Positions 1 to 12,300 of a stretch of 64,000 nt of DNA are shown piece after piece. Source of the DNA: Solenopsis invicta. Taxonomy: Eukaryota > Arthropoda > Insecta > Hymenoptera > Formicidae. The notes under the pieces were generated by a model. It worked only from the letters and a program-made list of their open reading frames with translations. It did not search any database and had not been told where the DNA came from. The position numbers were made by a program, and so were the translations under genes. The number at the start of each line of letters is the position of its first letter. The first letter of the stretch is position 1. The stretch spans positions 1,900,501 through 1,964,500 of the forward strand of contig NC_052678.1 of NCBI RefSeq assembly GCF_016802725.1, read 5' to 3'.

Positions 1-188
1 GATTAGCTGGAGGTAGTAAGCCCAAAATCTTTGAGGAATCCAGTGAAGAAGAGGAGGATGAAGAAACTCCTGAAGAAAAAGGTCAGCCAAAAGATACTTT
101 TATTTTCCCAGATAGCAAAACGCTAGCAATTATTGATAAATTGGTAAAAAATCAGATTTTGACTGTAGATTCAAAGTCATCTGCTTGA
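1..188 (+). CDS. 3' end of an unidentified acidic protein (partial)
   Basis: The frame that begins at base 3 is open to a TGA at 186-188 and gives about 61 C-terminal residues. It has an acidic stretch (EESSEEEEDEETPEE), then a mixed helix-like tail around DSKTLAIIDKLVKNQ, ending in DSKSSA. Composition is clearly coding and unlike the AT-rich DNA that follows. The exon enters from outside the window, so no start or upstream splice site is visible. I do not recognise the family. A GT within GATAAATTG/GTAAAA could be a donor, but joining it to the exon at 1985 breaks that exon's frame, so I treat the two as separate genes. Confidence 0.55.
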   Translation, partial: LAGGSKPKIFEESSEEEEDEETPEEKGQPKDTFIFPDSKTLAIIDKLVKNQILTVDSKSSA

Positions 189-1984
189 TCAAGTTGCTCA
201 CAATCTGTCGATAGAGATATTTACTATCAGAAAAAAGGCAGAAACCTGGATTTTTTAAACCAGTTTTTTTATTTTTGAAAATTATAAATTTTCATAGAAT
301 TTTATTAGTACTCAAAAAAATTTTTGAAATTTTATTTATAAATTTACATTATATCTCTCTGACAAAGATGTTTCTTTGATCATTTTTTGTGAATAATGCA
401 AAATCGATAAACAATAAATATGGCATACACATCTATGTATATTTTCGTGCAATTCGCAAATTTTTATTAAAAAATTGATAATTAAAAACAACGCATTGTT
501 CTAAACTAATATTACATGTTTTGTCACTTTTTGTATTCTGATGAACTAGATATATATTGCAGGCAAATTATAAGTCATATATAATTTTATTTTTTTAGTA
601 CTTTTTCAAAATTTTATTTTTAATATTTAAAACTCACAAGTGGTTTTTATTTATGATTATATCATTAAGAAATCTTAAAAGGTGTGATAAAATTAATTTA
701 TTTCAAAATTACATTAAAGAATTATTTAATCTCATCTGAAAATTTTTCAATATTTTGAGGATTTTCAGGGAATTCTTTTATAAAATTTGAATAAACATCT
801 TTTGTCATATTATCAGCAAATTGGTAATAAAAGCTGCAAATCTTGTTTGATTTCTACTGCTAATCTGTTAACATAGTATGCCAACACACTTTGTCACATT
901 TGTGACGGCAGTTTGTCGACATCAGACATAATACATATTTTATGTATAATTTGTTGCTTTCCTGTGAAAAAATTTTGTCGAATAATTAATTAAAATGTTA
1001 CTAAAAATTTTCTGAAATTGTTGCACGTTTTGAAACAACAGATTTCAATAGAACTATTAAAATTGTTTTATTTTTGGCACTTTGACGTCTAATTTTGAGA
1101 ACGCTTTTAAGAAATCGTTTAAGAAATTTTATTTTAAAAAATACTCTTTTCAAGACAAAAGTAAAAAAATTACGTTGTTTTACTTACAAGAAATATAGAA
1201 CTTCTGTGTCCTCTTAGCAGCAGTGTCATAAATTACTCACGAGTGAACAACTTCCGTAACTTTCAATTTTCGAATATTTTAGCAATAATTAACAACATTT
1301 TTAGCGAAATGTTAGAGAAATTTCAATATATTTACAAAGAGAGATCACTACATTTTCAGTGACTATTCTGCAATTTAATTGAAAACTCTTCTTATCAAAG
1401 GTATCAGAGAAATTTCAATATTTTCAGAGAAATATTATTAAATTTTCAGAATAATTTTCAGGCAAATTTTAGTTCAGTTTTACAGAAGTTTCATAAATTT
1501 TTCGGCAAACATTCAACAATTTGAGTAAAAATCATTTTAGCAAAAAAATTTCAATTTTCAGTGAAATTTTTGGATTTTGTAGAGAATTATCAGTTTAATG
1601 ACTTTTCTTTTTTCATTTTTTTGCTGAAAAAAATAGTAATTAGGGTTTCTATCATCAAAAATTAATAATATTAAGATATATTAAAAGATAATATTAAAAA
1701 GATGAAAAAACGAGCAATTCAAATAAAGATAGTAAAGACAGAAAATTATATTTTAATATTAAATCATTAATTATTACGCATGTTTAAAACTTTACAGTCT
1801 TCCTCAACCAAATATTAATAAGTTAATATGTTATAATATTATAATGTAGATATTATAATAAAAATAACAGAAACCAAAAGATATTAATAACACCTGCTCT
1901 GTTCAAAATCTGTCTCTGCAGACATTGCTTTATCTGGATTTATGATATATAAAAATTTTGATCATCAATGCGTTCTATTTTTAG
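189..1984. other. AT-rich non-coding stretch
   Basis: No coding pattern, repeat array or inverted repeat of note is seen. The sequence is very AT-rich with short poly-A and poly-T runs. It should hold the 3' untranslated region of the gene ending at 188. I looked for upstream exons of the inhibitor-2-like gene here and found none. Confidence 0.5.
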
Positions 1985-2199
1985 AGAGGAGAAGAGCCTT
2001 TGAGGCGAAAAGAAAGGGGCATTATCGAGAGTGGCATGCTGTACAAATGGCGAGACGACTTTTAGAGCAGGATGAATTAGAAGAAGAGGACGAGGATGGT
2101 GAGGGTAAAAATAATGAAGAAAATTCGTCAGAAGAAGAGAGCAATTTCGACACTCGTTTTAAATGCATGCCGTCCTGTGATAGAACCGAAAAGAAATAA
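1985..2199 (+). CDS. Terminal exon of a protein phosphatase 1 inhibitor-2-like protein
   Basis: The open frame reads RRRAFEAKRKGHYREWHAVQ, then ARRLLEQDELEEEDEDGEG and an acidic tail to a stop at 2197-2199. This matches the C-terminal block of PP1 inhibitor-2 (PPP1R2 family): a basic RRxFExKRKxHY segment, a helix ending in LAR-L, then acidic residues. In characterised family members the HYNE segment contacts the PP1 active site. Here it reads HYRE, one change. A pyrimidine-rich tract ending TTTTTAG at 1984 is the likely acceptor, leaving a 2-base phase. A second AG at 1920 would also keep the frame open. The exons encoding the N-terminal PP1-docking motifs are not in the window. A processed relic cannot be excluded. 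Confidence 0.6.
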
Positions 2200-2421
2200 A
2201 CGAAAAACATCGATTAGCATTTTTTTTTAATCGTCCATCATGATCACAATCTCGCGGCAATATCGACTTTCGCTATTTAATGCTATCGCGATTAAAAATA
2301 TATCGAAAAAGAAAGTGTTAACACTACATTTGAATACCCGAACTAAATTTCGCATTTTAATTATGTATATATTGCTCTTTTTCAGCTCCATCTTTATAGC
2401 TCTTTAGCTCCATTCTCTGTA

Positions 2422-2427
2422 AATAAA
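2422..2427 (+). promoter_or_regulatory. AATAAA polyadenylation signal
   Basis: The AATAAA hexamer lies about 220 bases past the stop of the inhibitor-2-like exon in otherwise featureless sequence. It is the first canonical signal downstream and lies before the convergent PUS3 gene ends. Confidence 0.4.
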
Positions 2428-2867
2428 CATTTTAAAAACCTGAATGTTTAATATAAACCGCTGTTAGATTTTCCAAGATTAGATAATGCTACAATGACAT
2501 TGCGAGTATTTGGAGATATCAACAAGCTGTGCACAGAAAATTCATGTTCGATCTATTTTGATTTTCGTAGATTATAAAAATTTATAATGTTACTTTGCAA
2601 AAGTGTCGCTCGTCGTTTCGCGTGTATTATTGCAGGCCTATCGGCGTTCTCTTCGCACAGCGTTCCTGTAAAATCTAATGTTTTTTGGACAATTCTCGAT
2701 CGCTATCGAAATTTGACGAACAATAAGGCTAGACAAAGCCCTCTCGCATATAATAAAAAGTTAAGACACTGTATGTAATATTTACAGTAAAAAACATGTG
2801 TGTATTTAAAACTGTTAGTTATGTGTGTAATATTTTACACAAGTTCTGTGATTAGTATAGGCATATG

Positions 2868-5800
2868 CTATGTAACCTCGGAATGTATGACTTCAAATTT
2901 TCGTTTCTTCTCGTAATGTTTAATTTTACTTTCCAAACTGTCTGTAAAAGAAAATAGATTGTAGATTATATACATACACGTAGATAAGTAAAATTCAATT
3001 TGTACTGAGAGAATTACGTAGTATAAGTCTGTCCAAATTCATCAAGTTTATCCATTTGCGTAATCACTCCCTATTTATTCCTATTCTTAATTCATTTCTT
3101 TAGTGGTATGTAACTAATTGATTGCAACGCATAAATACAACGAACACGTGTTTATATGATAATCTATCCTCTTTCGTTGTTTATACATCTTGCACATTCA
3201 CATTCATTGAAACGACAAGGAAAAACGTTCAAATGTTCGTAAATCAAATCTTGGACAGGCTTAACTTGATTAACTATTATGTTGTATATTTAGAAAATGA
3301 TAATCTCAAGTATAGAAAATGTCCAAACTTGGCGACATCATATTTAATATAGAATTAAAAAGAGAAAAATATGAAATTACATATATACGATCAAGATATT
3401 TTGAATGTCTGTATTATAGCCGAATACAAAGCATATTAATAGACTTCAAACGGTGTATTTGTATGCATAATGTCTCGAAGTTAATAAACATAGGCTATAG
3501 ATAAGTAAGAAAGTAAAGAAACATTTTTGCATAACATATCGATACAGCTTGAAATTAAGTTCTGTTTCATTGACGAATTTATGCTCACTAATTTTGAAAT
3601 TGAATAATATGCTTACCACACATTTCTCTTAACATCAGTGGATGATATATTTTCGACTGTATTCCGAGAAGCAGACAATCACTTTGAAAATCAGTATTTA
3701 CACAGTTAACAGAATTTTTCAGTTCCATCAACATATTTTTAATCATTGTAGATCTGCATATATCAAAGAGAAACTTGATTACAAAATCGATCATATGTAC
3801 AATTTGTGGATTATATTTCTTTTACAATAAACGTACTTTATAGTATTGAGAGCCCAATCCTGTTGCAGTATTTTAATGGTGTATAACAATTCATTTTCGT
3901 CGACAAACCATTTTATATTTTCGTAATCACAATGCCAGAGATTCAATGGAACTTGATGAGCCATATTGTATTGCGGTTTCTGTGGACAAGTCTCTGTGTC
4001 TAATAGCTTCAAGATTACTTCAGGCTCCTCTTTTCTTTGCCCCACCAATAATAAGATGCCCATTAAACAACGAATTTGATGCCACAGAAAGGCTTGACTT
4101 GTGATTTCTAATTCACACATATCATAGCCTTCAAGATAAAACAAGAATTTACCGTACATTATACATTGATAGTACCTCGATGGAATAACACATTTATTAA
4201 TATATAATAATATATAATAAAATCTTTTATAAAAAAAAATTATAATCTGTAGTTATGTAGATATATTTACAAAAATAGATGTAGAAATATTGATTTTTTA
4301 TAAAATATTGTAATAATTGTTTACACAATTTCGAAATGGTATTTCAACAATACTATAATATAGTGAATCATCTGAGTGGTATATTTGCAAAATTAAATTT
4401 GGAAAAAACTGTTTAACTAAAAAAATATTTTATTATTACGTAAATAAAAAAAATTAAAAAATTAATACATATACAAGCTTATAGAAACGCATATTAATCT
4501 TAAATTATAATATAGAAATATTGAAATGTTAAATAATTATAAAATATTTATATCTCAAATTTGGATTTATCTAATTTTTTAATATTATTTAGATACTTTA
4601 TACTGATAAAACTGCATTATGACATATTATCTTTAATGCAACAATTACTGAAAAAACTTCGTCCATTTTATATATAGATTTTATATATAGATTTTATATA
4701 TAGATTTTATATATAGATTCAGAGTCCTTGCACATAAAGATGAGTAGTACAAATTTTAGAGCATAAAGACTATATTAAAACTGCATAAGTGCCAACAATT
4801 ACAACAGCTGTGTTATGACCTCATAAGTGATATGTGAGGGATATTAATTTCGCTACTTATGCTTGCAGTATATTTGGAATTTGTTCTGGAGTAGAAGATA
4901 TATAAGCGATATATATAAACTGAAGAGGTTCAAATATTGATATGAGATAATCTCAAAAGAACTACTAGAATTATCCTAATTGCCGTTCTTGCAGACAACT
5001 TCTTAAAAGGATTACTTAAAAAAAGGCTTTGTGCAAAAAAACATGAAAATATTGAAATCTAATGACGAGCAACTGGACAAGTAGAACATTTTTTTTTAAA
5101 CACCAAAATGATTTTCTTTTGAGGATTTAAAACTATTTAATTTTTAATATTTCCATTATTATTATTATTAATTGGAATACACTTGGGAAGTCAGAGGCTT
5201 AAAATGGGCAAAGTTCTTTTCGTTAATTCATTACTGGGCAGTATTTGCACAATATGTTTACTGGGATAAATAATAAGTGGCTGAAAAGATTGAAGACTTA
5301 CCTGTGGATTTTTCCATGCTCTGCTCATTAACAAAGCTCACTTTTGCGTCAATTACGGTTCTTTTAAAATTGATTATGCCATTGGCCACGTCCATTTTAC
5401 AAATATTACGGAAGTCATGATCTCCTACAACGTACTTGGCAGCTTTGTTCATGGCATCTATGTCTAAATTGCCCCTCGGAAAGAAGTATTTGTATCTCCT
5501 ATATTTGCAATCGAATCTCGCGGAGAAATTAGATGCAACTGGACACCACGCCACACACCTTATGTTCGTCGGCAGCAATCTATTCAGCATTTTACAATAG
5601 GGCAACTCATTTGAAAGGTTGCCCTGATCCTCGGGTGCCAACTTACTGCGTATGTCCAGTGAGATCACCTGCGAAAACGAGCTGACACCCTTATCAGTGC
5701 GCCCGCAACGATGGTAATTCGCGCTCTCGCGAGATTCTATGCAGCAGCTTTTCAACAAAGCCGCGAAAAGATGGTGCTCAATGGTGTTGCAATTATCTTC

Positions 5801-6739
5801 CTGCACAGTGAAACCGTGATAGTCCCAACCAAGATAATAAAACTTCAACAAGATATGCCTCTTGTGACATCTACGATTAAAATTGTAGAATATATTACTT
5901 AAATAGGGAGAGAAAAGAGTGTGATAAGTTCAGGAGCAACATATTTACCGTGAAAAATCAAATGTCTTTCTTACTTTCCATGAGGTCTCCTCTTTCTTTG
6001 ATTTAATGTCAGTATTCTTTGTGATCGACACTTTTAACTGCTCAGTGTGAGCTTCCAATCGCAGTATTTTATCAATTAATTCCTACAAGCCAAAAACATC
6101 TACATGCAGATGTAAAATATATAGGACAATTTAAACACAAAACAAAAATAAATGTTGCAGTGATTGAACATATCCCTTAACCAAAACACTTATTACTATT
6201 AATCTTAAATGTTTTTATATTAAAATTTAATATTGCATTCTTTAAATATTTTAAGATATATCAAGTTATTTCAAATATTATAAAATTCACGTTAAAAAAA
6301 TTGTTAGACAATTAGGTTAAAATTTGTTCTTTCTTACAATTTTTTTCTAAAACCATATACTTATCAAGATATTTGTATTTATTTTATAAACAATACATCA
6401 AGAACAAATATTTAGAACAAACATTTAAGACTTTAAAGACAAGTGTTTACATTGTCCAGATGTTGGTTCATGCAATGTTTTAAACATTATTTTTGGAATT
6501 TAAAAATTTTCATATTTTCGTATGCTAATAATAACGTTTTATATTTTATGCTTCAGTTAATTAAATCATTTTACATAATGTATCCTTACAATAATTACAA
6601 CAATTTTGGCTTTACATCATTACATGTCCGGTTATAGTATATTGCGCAGTTGCAAACGTCATACCGATTTATCGAGCAACTCCAATTGCTCTCTTGTGCT
6701 TCTTCCCGTTTTAGCACGTTTTCGTAAGATCTTTGCCAT
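2868..6739 (-). CDS. PUS3: tRNA pseudouridine(38/39) synthase, PUS3/Deg1 (six exons, complete)
   Basis: Minus-strand exons are 6739-6665, 6082-5949, 5870-5302, 4128-3837, 3753-3617 and 2941-2868. Every junction is GT/AG and the phases join without a break to 1281 nt (426 residues), with stop TAG at 2868-2870. The product modifies U38/U39 in the tRNA anticodon arm. Exons 1-2 give a basic N-terminus and a coiled segment (ELIDKILRLEAH), then FDFSRCHKRH leading into the TruA fold (LGWDYHGF). The catalytic aspartate sits in RCGRTDKGVSS near residue 129. Exon 4 carries the conserved QAFLWHQIRC block and PQKPQYNMA. Exons 5-6 give SKIYHPLM and a CDSLESKIKHYEKKRK tail, both typical of PUS3. The start is chosen because exon 1 joins exon 2 in phase and has a good donor. 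Exon 1 and the acceptor of exon 4 are the least certain calls. Introns are AT-rich. The gypsy element lies 0.55 kb upstream. Confidence 0.9.
4666..4719. repeat. Short tandem repeat, 15-bp unit
   Basis: Four near-perfect copies of TTTTATATATAGATT lie in PUS3 intron 3. It is a small, AT-rich minisatellite. Confidence 0.8.
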
Positions 6740-7286
6740 GATCACGACAGCGAGAACTAGTTGCAATGAACATGGGAGACCCTTAATAAATATTATTAAA
6801 TGCTACAGGCGTCAAAAATTTGGGTTATGTTGCGCTACACGTGTTTGGCAGGTGGCAGCAGCAGCGCTACCATGGTGGAAGTAAAGTCATTCTATTTAGA
6901 AGTAAAGTTATTCTATTTAGAAACTCTCTTTCAGCATAACATTTTGTACAACTTTGATATGAATTGAAATATTTTATACATAATATGAAGGATTTTGCAG
7001 GAGCATCGCAAAGAATTTTACTAATGGTCACTTTTATAATTCTATCATTAAAATTTAACCTTCTTTTTGTAAAATTTTCATTTCTCCGAAAAATCTTAAT
7101 AGAAATGTATTAGAATTATTTGTTTTACTTTCTCCGTGATATATACCTATTGAAAATGGTTCTACTTTTTCAAGTTCGTCTATTTTTATCAAGATAGGTC
7201 AAAACTGACTATTGCTACTTTTTGTAAGAGCAGAGAGAAACCTGTGAGCGGCCACGGCGGCCTTTTTCCTATAACGCTTCGAAACT
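6740..7286. other. Upstream region of PUS3 up to the gypsy insertion
   Basis: This is the probable PUS3 promoter side (transcription leftward from about 6740). It includes a short GC-richer part around 6830-6880 and a CG-rich patch at 7240-7265. No TATA box is convincing. No other gene is seen. Confidence 0.4.
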
Positions 7287-7543
7287 TGTAGGCTCCGGCT
7301 GATAATGTACCGTCCGGTATTACCGACTGATATAACGAAAGGCAAGTTAGTTACGTTTAGTAACTCGCGAGGTCAAGGCGTGCTTTTTCAAGAGACTCAC
7401 TTGTGGCTCGACCCTGGTTGTAACAAGTTCAAAAATACACTCGTCGTTAATTACAATTATTCTCGTGTGCTAATTACTACCTCCTCTAATCCTGAACACC
7501 GTGGGCATTCAGAGAGGAGAAGACGGCTGCATTTGAGCCCACA
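7287..7543 (+). repeat. 5' LTR of the gypsy element
   Basis: A 257-bp direct terminal repeat, TG...CA, indistinguishable by eye from 12600-12856. Confidence 0.95.
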
Positions 7544-7544
7544 T

Positions 7545-7562
7545 TGGTGACCCCGACGTGAT
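7545..7562 (+). other. Primer binding site, tRNA-Trp type
   Basis: TGGTGACCCCGACGTGAT starts one base after the LTR. It is complementary to the 3' end (CCA included) of metazoan tRNA-Trp over 18 bases, recalled from the human tRNA-Trp sequence. It would prime minus-strand synthesis. Confidence 0.88.
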
Positions 7563-7820
7563 CAACGTCAACTAACGACGACGAAATTCGTCAAGCAAAA
7601 AGACGAAAAGAGGCACACTAAGCATCATTTCGAGAAACGTCTTGAAGTCTCGAGCATTCCGTACGAAGCCGAAGAGACCTGTTGACCTTACACAACTACG
7701 GGTATCCTGAGTCCCCTGAAAGATTACAACGAGCGTGGTCGAGCCCAGCGGCAAGTAAAAACCACCGCATAACCACGTCCGCGAAACTTTTAAAGAAGCA
7801 GACATATTGTCTTCTGGAAA

Positions 7821-8090
7821 CGGCCATATTTTCTCCTTGCGGACGAATTCGGAAAAACGGCCATATTTTCTTCCTGCGGACGAATTCGGAAAGCGGCCAT
7901 ATTTTCTTCCGGCGGACGAATTCGGAAAGCGGCCATATTTTCTTCCTGCGGACGAATTCGGAAAGCGGCCATATTTTCTTCCTGCGGACGAATTCGGAAA
8001 GCGGCCATATTTTCTTCTTGCGGACGAATCCGAGAAGCGGCCATATTTTCTTCCTGCCGACAAAATTGGAAGGCGGCCATCTTTTCTTCC
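7821..8090 (+). repeat. Eight 36-bp tandem repeats in the gypsy leader
   Basis: Copies start at 7821, 7858, 7894, 7930, 7966, 8002, 8038 and 8074 (first step 37, all others 36). The core is CGGCCATATTTTCTTCC followed by GCGGACGAATTCGGAAA. Because 36 is a multiple of 3 and the unit lacks stops, several frames on both strands are open here. These ORFs (for example 7807-8226 +, 7572-8105 -) are by-products. All eight copies keep CCATNTT, which resembles the YY1/Pho core. The array lies between the primer site and gag, the same place as the Su(Hw) insulator repeats in Drosophila gypsy. Confidence 0.9.
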
Positions 8091-8486
8091 TCCTTGCGAA
8101 ACCATCGCAGAAACTCAGCTACTTGTCCCGCCCGTCAACGATTCATCCTCTCAAGGCATCAAGACAGCAGGCAGACAGCTGGCTGGACAAATCCTTCGAA
8201 CAACGACTCACACTTGCGTACCGTAAGTCCGTTCCAAATCAAATAACGGGCGAACCGCAGAAAAGAGCTAATTCATTTCTCATTCGAATGTAATCTGTGC
8301 GCGTACCATTACACCAGTTATTTCGGATGTAAACATCGCTCTCGCCGTTGTTATAGCTCGTGTATTAATCTTGCCGTCAATCTAACTCGCATCATAATAC
8401 CATTTTAATCGTTAACGCATGTGCGTATACTATTAATAGAATAAGAAACATTCGTCGCGTATAGTTAGTAATTAAACCATTACGTC

Positions 8487-9329
8487 ATGTCGGACTCGGA
8501 ACAACCAGACGGCCCCTCAGGCAACCCTCAGGTTAGCACTTACCGTGTACCTAAAATTCCGCCCTTTTGGCGCAATAACCCGGAGACTTGGTTTATGCAA
8601 GTAGAAGCAACATTTCGAATTTCGAATTGCAAAACCGATCGTACCAAGGCAGATTATCTCATCAGTGCATTAGACAGCGAGATCGTGGATCAAGTCGGAG
8701 ATTTAATTTCCGAAAACCCTCCTTCTACGGGTTATTACCAGTCACTCAAAGACAGAATTTTATCAATATTTTCGGTTTCACCCGAAGCACGTTTGCGACA
8801 ATTACTAAAAGGCCAGACACTCGGTGACCGAAAACCCTCGCAATTATTAAATCACATGCGAACATTGAACAGTAATCAATGCAACGCAACAGTTTTAAAA
8901 TCTCTTTTCCTTGAACAATTACCTGAGTCACAACGAGCTATTTTAGTAGCCATGAACGAACCGGATCTTCAGAAAGTCGCGGAAATCGCGGACAAAATCG
9001 CCGATATAAGCAGCCCCGAAGTGGCAATAGCTCCCATACGCGCTAGTTCTGGTGCAACCAAAACGCGTCACGGTGATACAAACGCTCAGTCGGACACTGA
9101 TAAGCAAATGGCAGAAGTTATTAAACGCCTTACGTCCTTAGAAAATAAGATAGCAAAGCTAAAGCTAGAACGTTCTATTTCGCGATCCCGCTCTAAATCC
9201 AAACAACGTGACTCGCAAAATCCTGACGCTAAGTCAGGTTACTGTTTCATTCATCAGAAATACGGTAAAAAAGCAACCTCTTGTAGGAAACCATGTTCAT
9301 GGAAAGACGACCAAAAATCGGAAAACTAA
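8487..9329 (+). CDS. gag: Gag polyprotein of the CsRn1-type gypsy element
   Basis: 280 residues starting at an ATG about 0.94 kb after the LTR. The N-terminal part (PPFWRNNPETWFMQVEATF) is the gag capsid-like region common to this gypsy group. It is followed by a helical domain and an SR-rich basic patch (SRSRSKSK). Near the C-terminus is the cysteine-histidine motif C-F-I-H...C-x3-C (residues about 253-273), the CHCC pattern of the CsRn1 clade instead of a CCHC knuckle. Gag forms the particle and binds RNA. The stop lies 37 bases inside the start of pol, so Pol should be made by -1 frameshifting. I see no classical X-XXY-YYZ heptamer in the overlap. Confidence 0.9.
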   Translation: MSDSEQPDGPSGNPQVSTYRVPKIPPFWRNNPETWFMQVEATFRISNCKTDRTKADYLISALDSEIVDQVGDLISENPPSTGYYQSLKDRILSIFSVSPEARLRQLLKGQTLGDRKPSQLLNHMRTLNSNQCNATVLKSLFLEQLPESQRAILVAMNEPDLQKVAEIADKIADISSPEVAIAPIRASSGATKTRHGDTNAQSDTDKQMAEVIKRLTSLENKIAKLKLERSISRSRSKSKQRDSQNPDAKSGYCFIHQKYGKKATSCRKPCSWKDDQKSEN

Positions 9330-12300
9330 ATTCACCTTCTCGGTTAGAGGCGGCCGACCAAGGTGGATTCTCGCATAATCGCCTCCATATTCGCGATCGA
9401 AAAACCGGTCATCGTTTCCTCGTCGACACAGGCGCAGAAATTTCAGTTTTAGCCGCCTCCACAGCGCAAAAAAAGACTCCTTCAGAGCTCAAATTATTTG
9501 CTGCTAACAATACACGCATCGACACGTTCGGCGAGCGACGCCTCACGCTAGACCTTGGACTTCGTCGGGCGATTTCATGGAATTTTTGTTTAGCTGCCGT
9601 TCCGTGTTCAATCATCGGTGCAGATCTCTTAAAACATTATAAGTTAGATGTTAGTCTTAGTAAGCGGCGCCTTACGGATAGCACTACCAAATTGTTTGTC
9701 ACAGGAAGTATTAATACTGTTCCGAACTTATGTCTCTCTACGGTAGATCATTCAAATGATTTTGCCAATATTCTCGCCGAATTCCGGGAAATCACAGGCG
9801 TCCCCCAAGAGGCCACTCGAAAAACGAGTGATGTCGAGCATCACATTCTTACAAATGGCCCGCCCACCGCAGAGCGTCCCCGACGTCTGGCGCCAGATAA
9901 ATTAAAGGCTGCCAAAGCGGAATTCAGACGCCTCATGGAGTTAGGGATTTGTCGTCCTTCGAGCAGTCCTTGGGCCAGTCCCATCCACTTAGTTCGTAAA
10001 AAATCAGGCGAATGGCGCGTATGTGGCGATTATCGTCGTCTTAACGCCATGACAATCCCAGACAAGTATCCAGTGCCTCACCTGCACGATTTTTCCACAA
10101 ATCTCCAGGGAAAAAAGATTTTTTCTTCACTCGATCTCTTACGAGCATACCACCAAATTCCCGTCGCAGAAAATGACATACCAAAGACTGCAGTCATCAC
10201 TCCCTTCGGCCTATTCGAATATGTTTCAATGACTTTCGGCCTTAGAAACGCTGCTCAGACGTTCCAACGATACATGCATCGCGCACTCAAAAATCTCGAT
10301 TTTGTCTTCATATATATAGATGACATTCTTATCGCTTCCTCTTCAATAGAAGAGCATAAGGAACATCTTCGTACAGTATTCTGTAGACTACGAGAATTCG
10401 GATTGTTTATTAACCCAGCTAAGTGCGTTTTCGGCGTAGAGGAAATAACCTTCTTAGGCCATCTTATTAACTCTCAAGGTTTCAAACCTACTTCAGAAAA
10501 AGTTGCTGCCATTCAAAATTTTCCTAAGCCAAGCACAGTTGTCGAACTTCGACGGTTCCTAGGTACCCTAAATTTTTATAGACGCAGTCTCCCGCATGCT
10601 GCGAGCGTACAAGCTCCACTCCACGTCTACTTGCAGGATTCACGCAAAAATGATAAGAGAGAGATAGCATGGACAATGGAAGCGGAAACCGCGTTTGTCA
10701 AAGCCAAGCAAGACCTGGCAAATGCGGCTTTATTAGCTCACCCGTCCGAGACCGCGGAAACGCGCATAGTCACAGACGCTTCCGACATCGCAATGGGAGC
10801 AGTTTTAGAACAGAGATTATCCAGTTCATGGAAACCTCTTGCCTTTTTTTCGCGTAAATTTACCTCAACTCAATGCAAATATAGCGCGTATGATCGCGAA
10901 TTAACAGCAATTTACGAAGCGATCAAGTTTTTCAGACACTTTCTGGAAGGTCGTTCGTTCAAGGTTTTTACCGACCACAAACCGCTAATCTATGCGTTCA
11001 AACAACATTCGGATAAAGCCTCTCCTAGGCAGTTGAGGCAATTATCTTTCATCGCGCAATTCACTACAAATTTTGAATACCTACCTGGCGCGGATAACGT
11101 CGTAGCAGACAATCTATCGCGTATATCAGCCTTGCAACTACCCGTGGACATTGAGTTAGTTGAACTAGCCGAGCAACAGTCGTCAGACGACGAACTAAAA
11201 CACTTACTCAACTCAAAAGAGTGCTCACTTAAATTTAAAAAATTTCTTTGGGGAACCCCCCATACAGAACTATATTGCGAAATGTCAGGTGAATCCATAC
11301 GCCCATATATACCAAAGCCACTAAGGAAACGAGTTTTTGATTTGTTCCACGGTCCCGCTCATCCCAGCGCTAAGGTCACGGATCAAATAATCCGTCAAAG
11401 ATATATTTGGCCTAATCTTCATCGCGATGTAGCCGAATGGGCGCGAGCATGTACGGACTGCCAACAATGTAAAGTCACACGACATATTAAGCGAACTCCC
11501 GCCCATTTTACCTCTCCTGACGCGCGCTTCGAACATGTCCATATGGACATCATAGGTCCTTTACCTTTATGTCAAGGCTACCGATATTGTTTAACGCTTA
11601 TTGACCGTTTTTCGCGCTGGCCGGAAGCCATTCCACTACGTGACACATCAGCCCGAACAATCGCTCAAGCGTTTTATGACAATTGGATCGCACGATTTGG
11701 CGCACCACGAATTCTCACAACGGACCAGGGCGCACAGTTTGAATCGCAACTTTTTTCTGCCCTTCTATCCCTTGTGGGCTGCAAGCGAATCCGTACAACA
11801 GCGTACCATCCGGCCGCAAACGGTCTTATAGAAAGATGGCACCGCACCTTGAAAGCAGCCATTATGTGCCACGATACTCCGGATTGGGTTAGCGTACTGT
11901 CACCTGTCCTATTAGGCTTACGCACACATGTACGTTTAGACACCGGCGCCTCTCCCGCAGAATTCATCTATGGCACAACCTTGCGCGTGCCAGGCGAATT
12001 CTTTTTGCAACAAGATGTTACTCCAGACCCGCAGATCTTCCTAGAAGATTTCCGCGAGTACATGCGCCAAATTAAACCCATTCCCGCAGCACATCACATC
12101 AAAAAACGTCCATTTTGCTTTAAAGACTTATTTTCGTGTTCCCATGTATTCCTCCGTTGCGACGCGGTCAAAAAACCCCTCGAACGGCCATATACAGGAC
12201 CTTATAAAGTTTTACAACGAGATTCTGATCAAGTCTTTACGCTTGAAATAAACGGTAAGCCTCAGAGCGTAGCCGTCGAAAGGCTTAAACCTGCTCACTT

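Noticed and set aside
1..2199. One gene joining the exon at 1-188 to the exon at 1985
   Set aside because: The only plausible donor would put the inhibitor-2-like exon in the wrong frame.
7572..8293. Overlapping ORFs of 96-203 codons with 12-residue repeats in the gypsy leader
   Set aside because: The 36-bp repeat keeps several frames open on both strands, and the region precedes gag.
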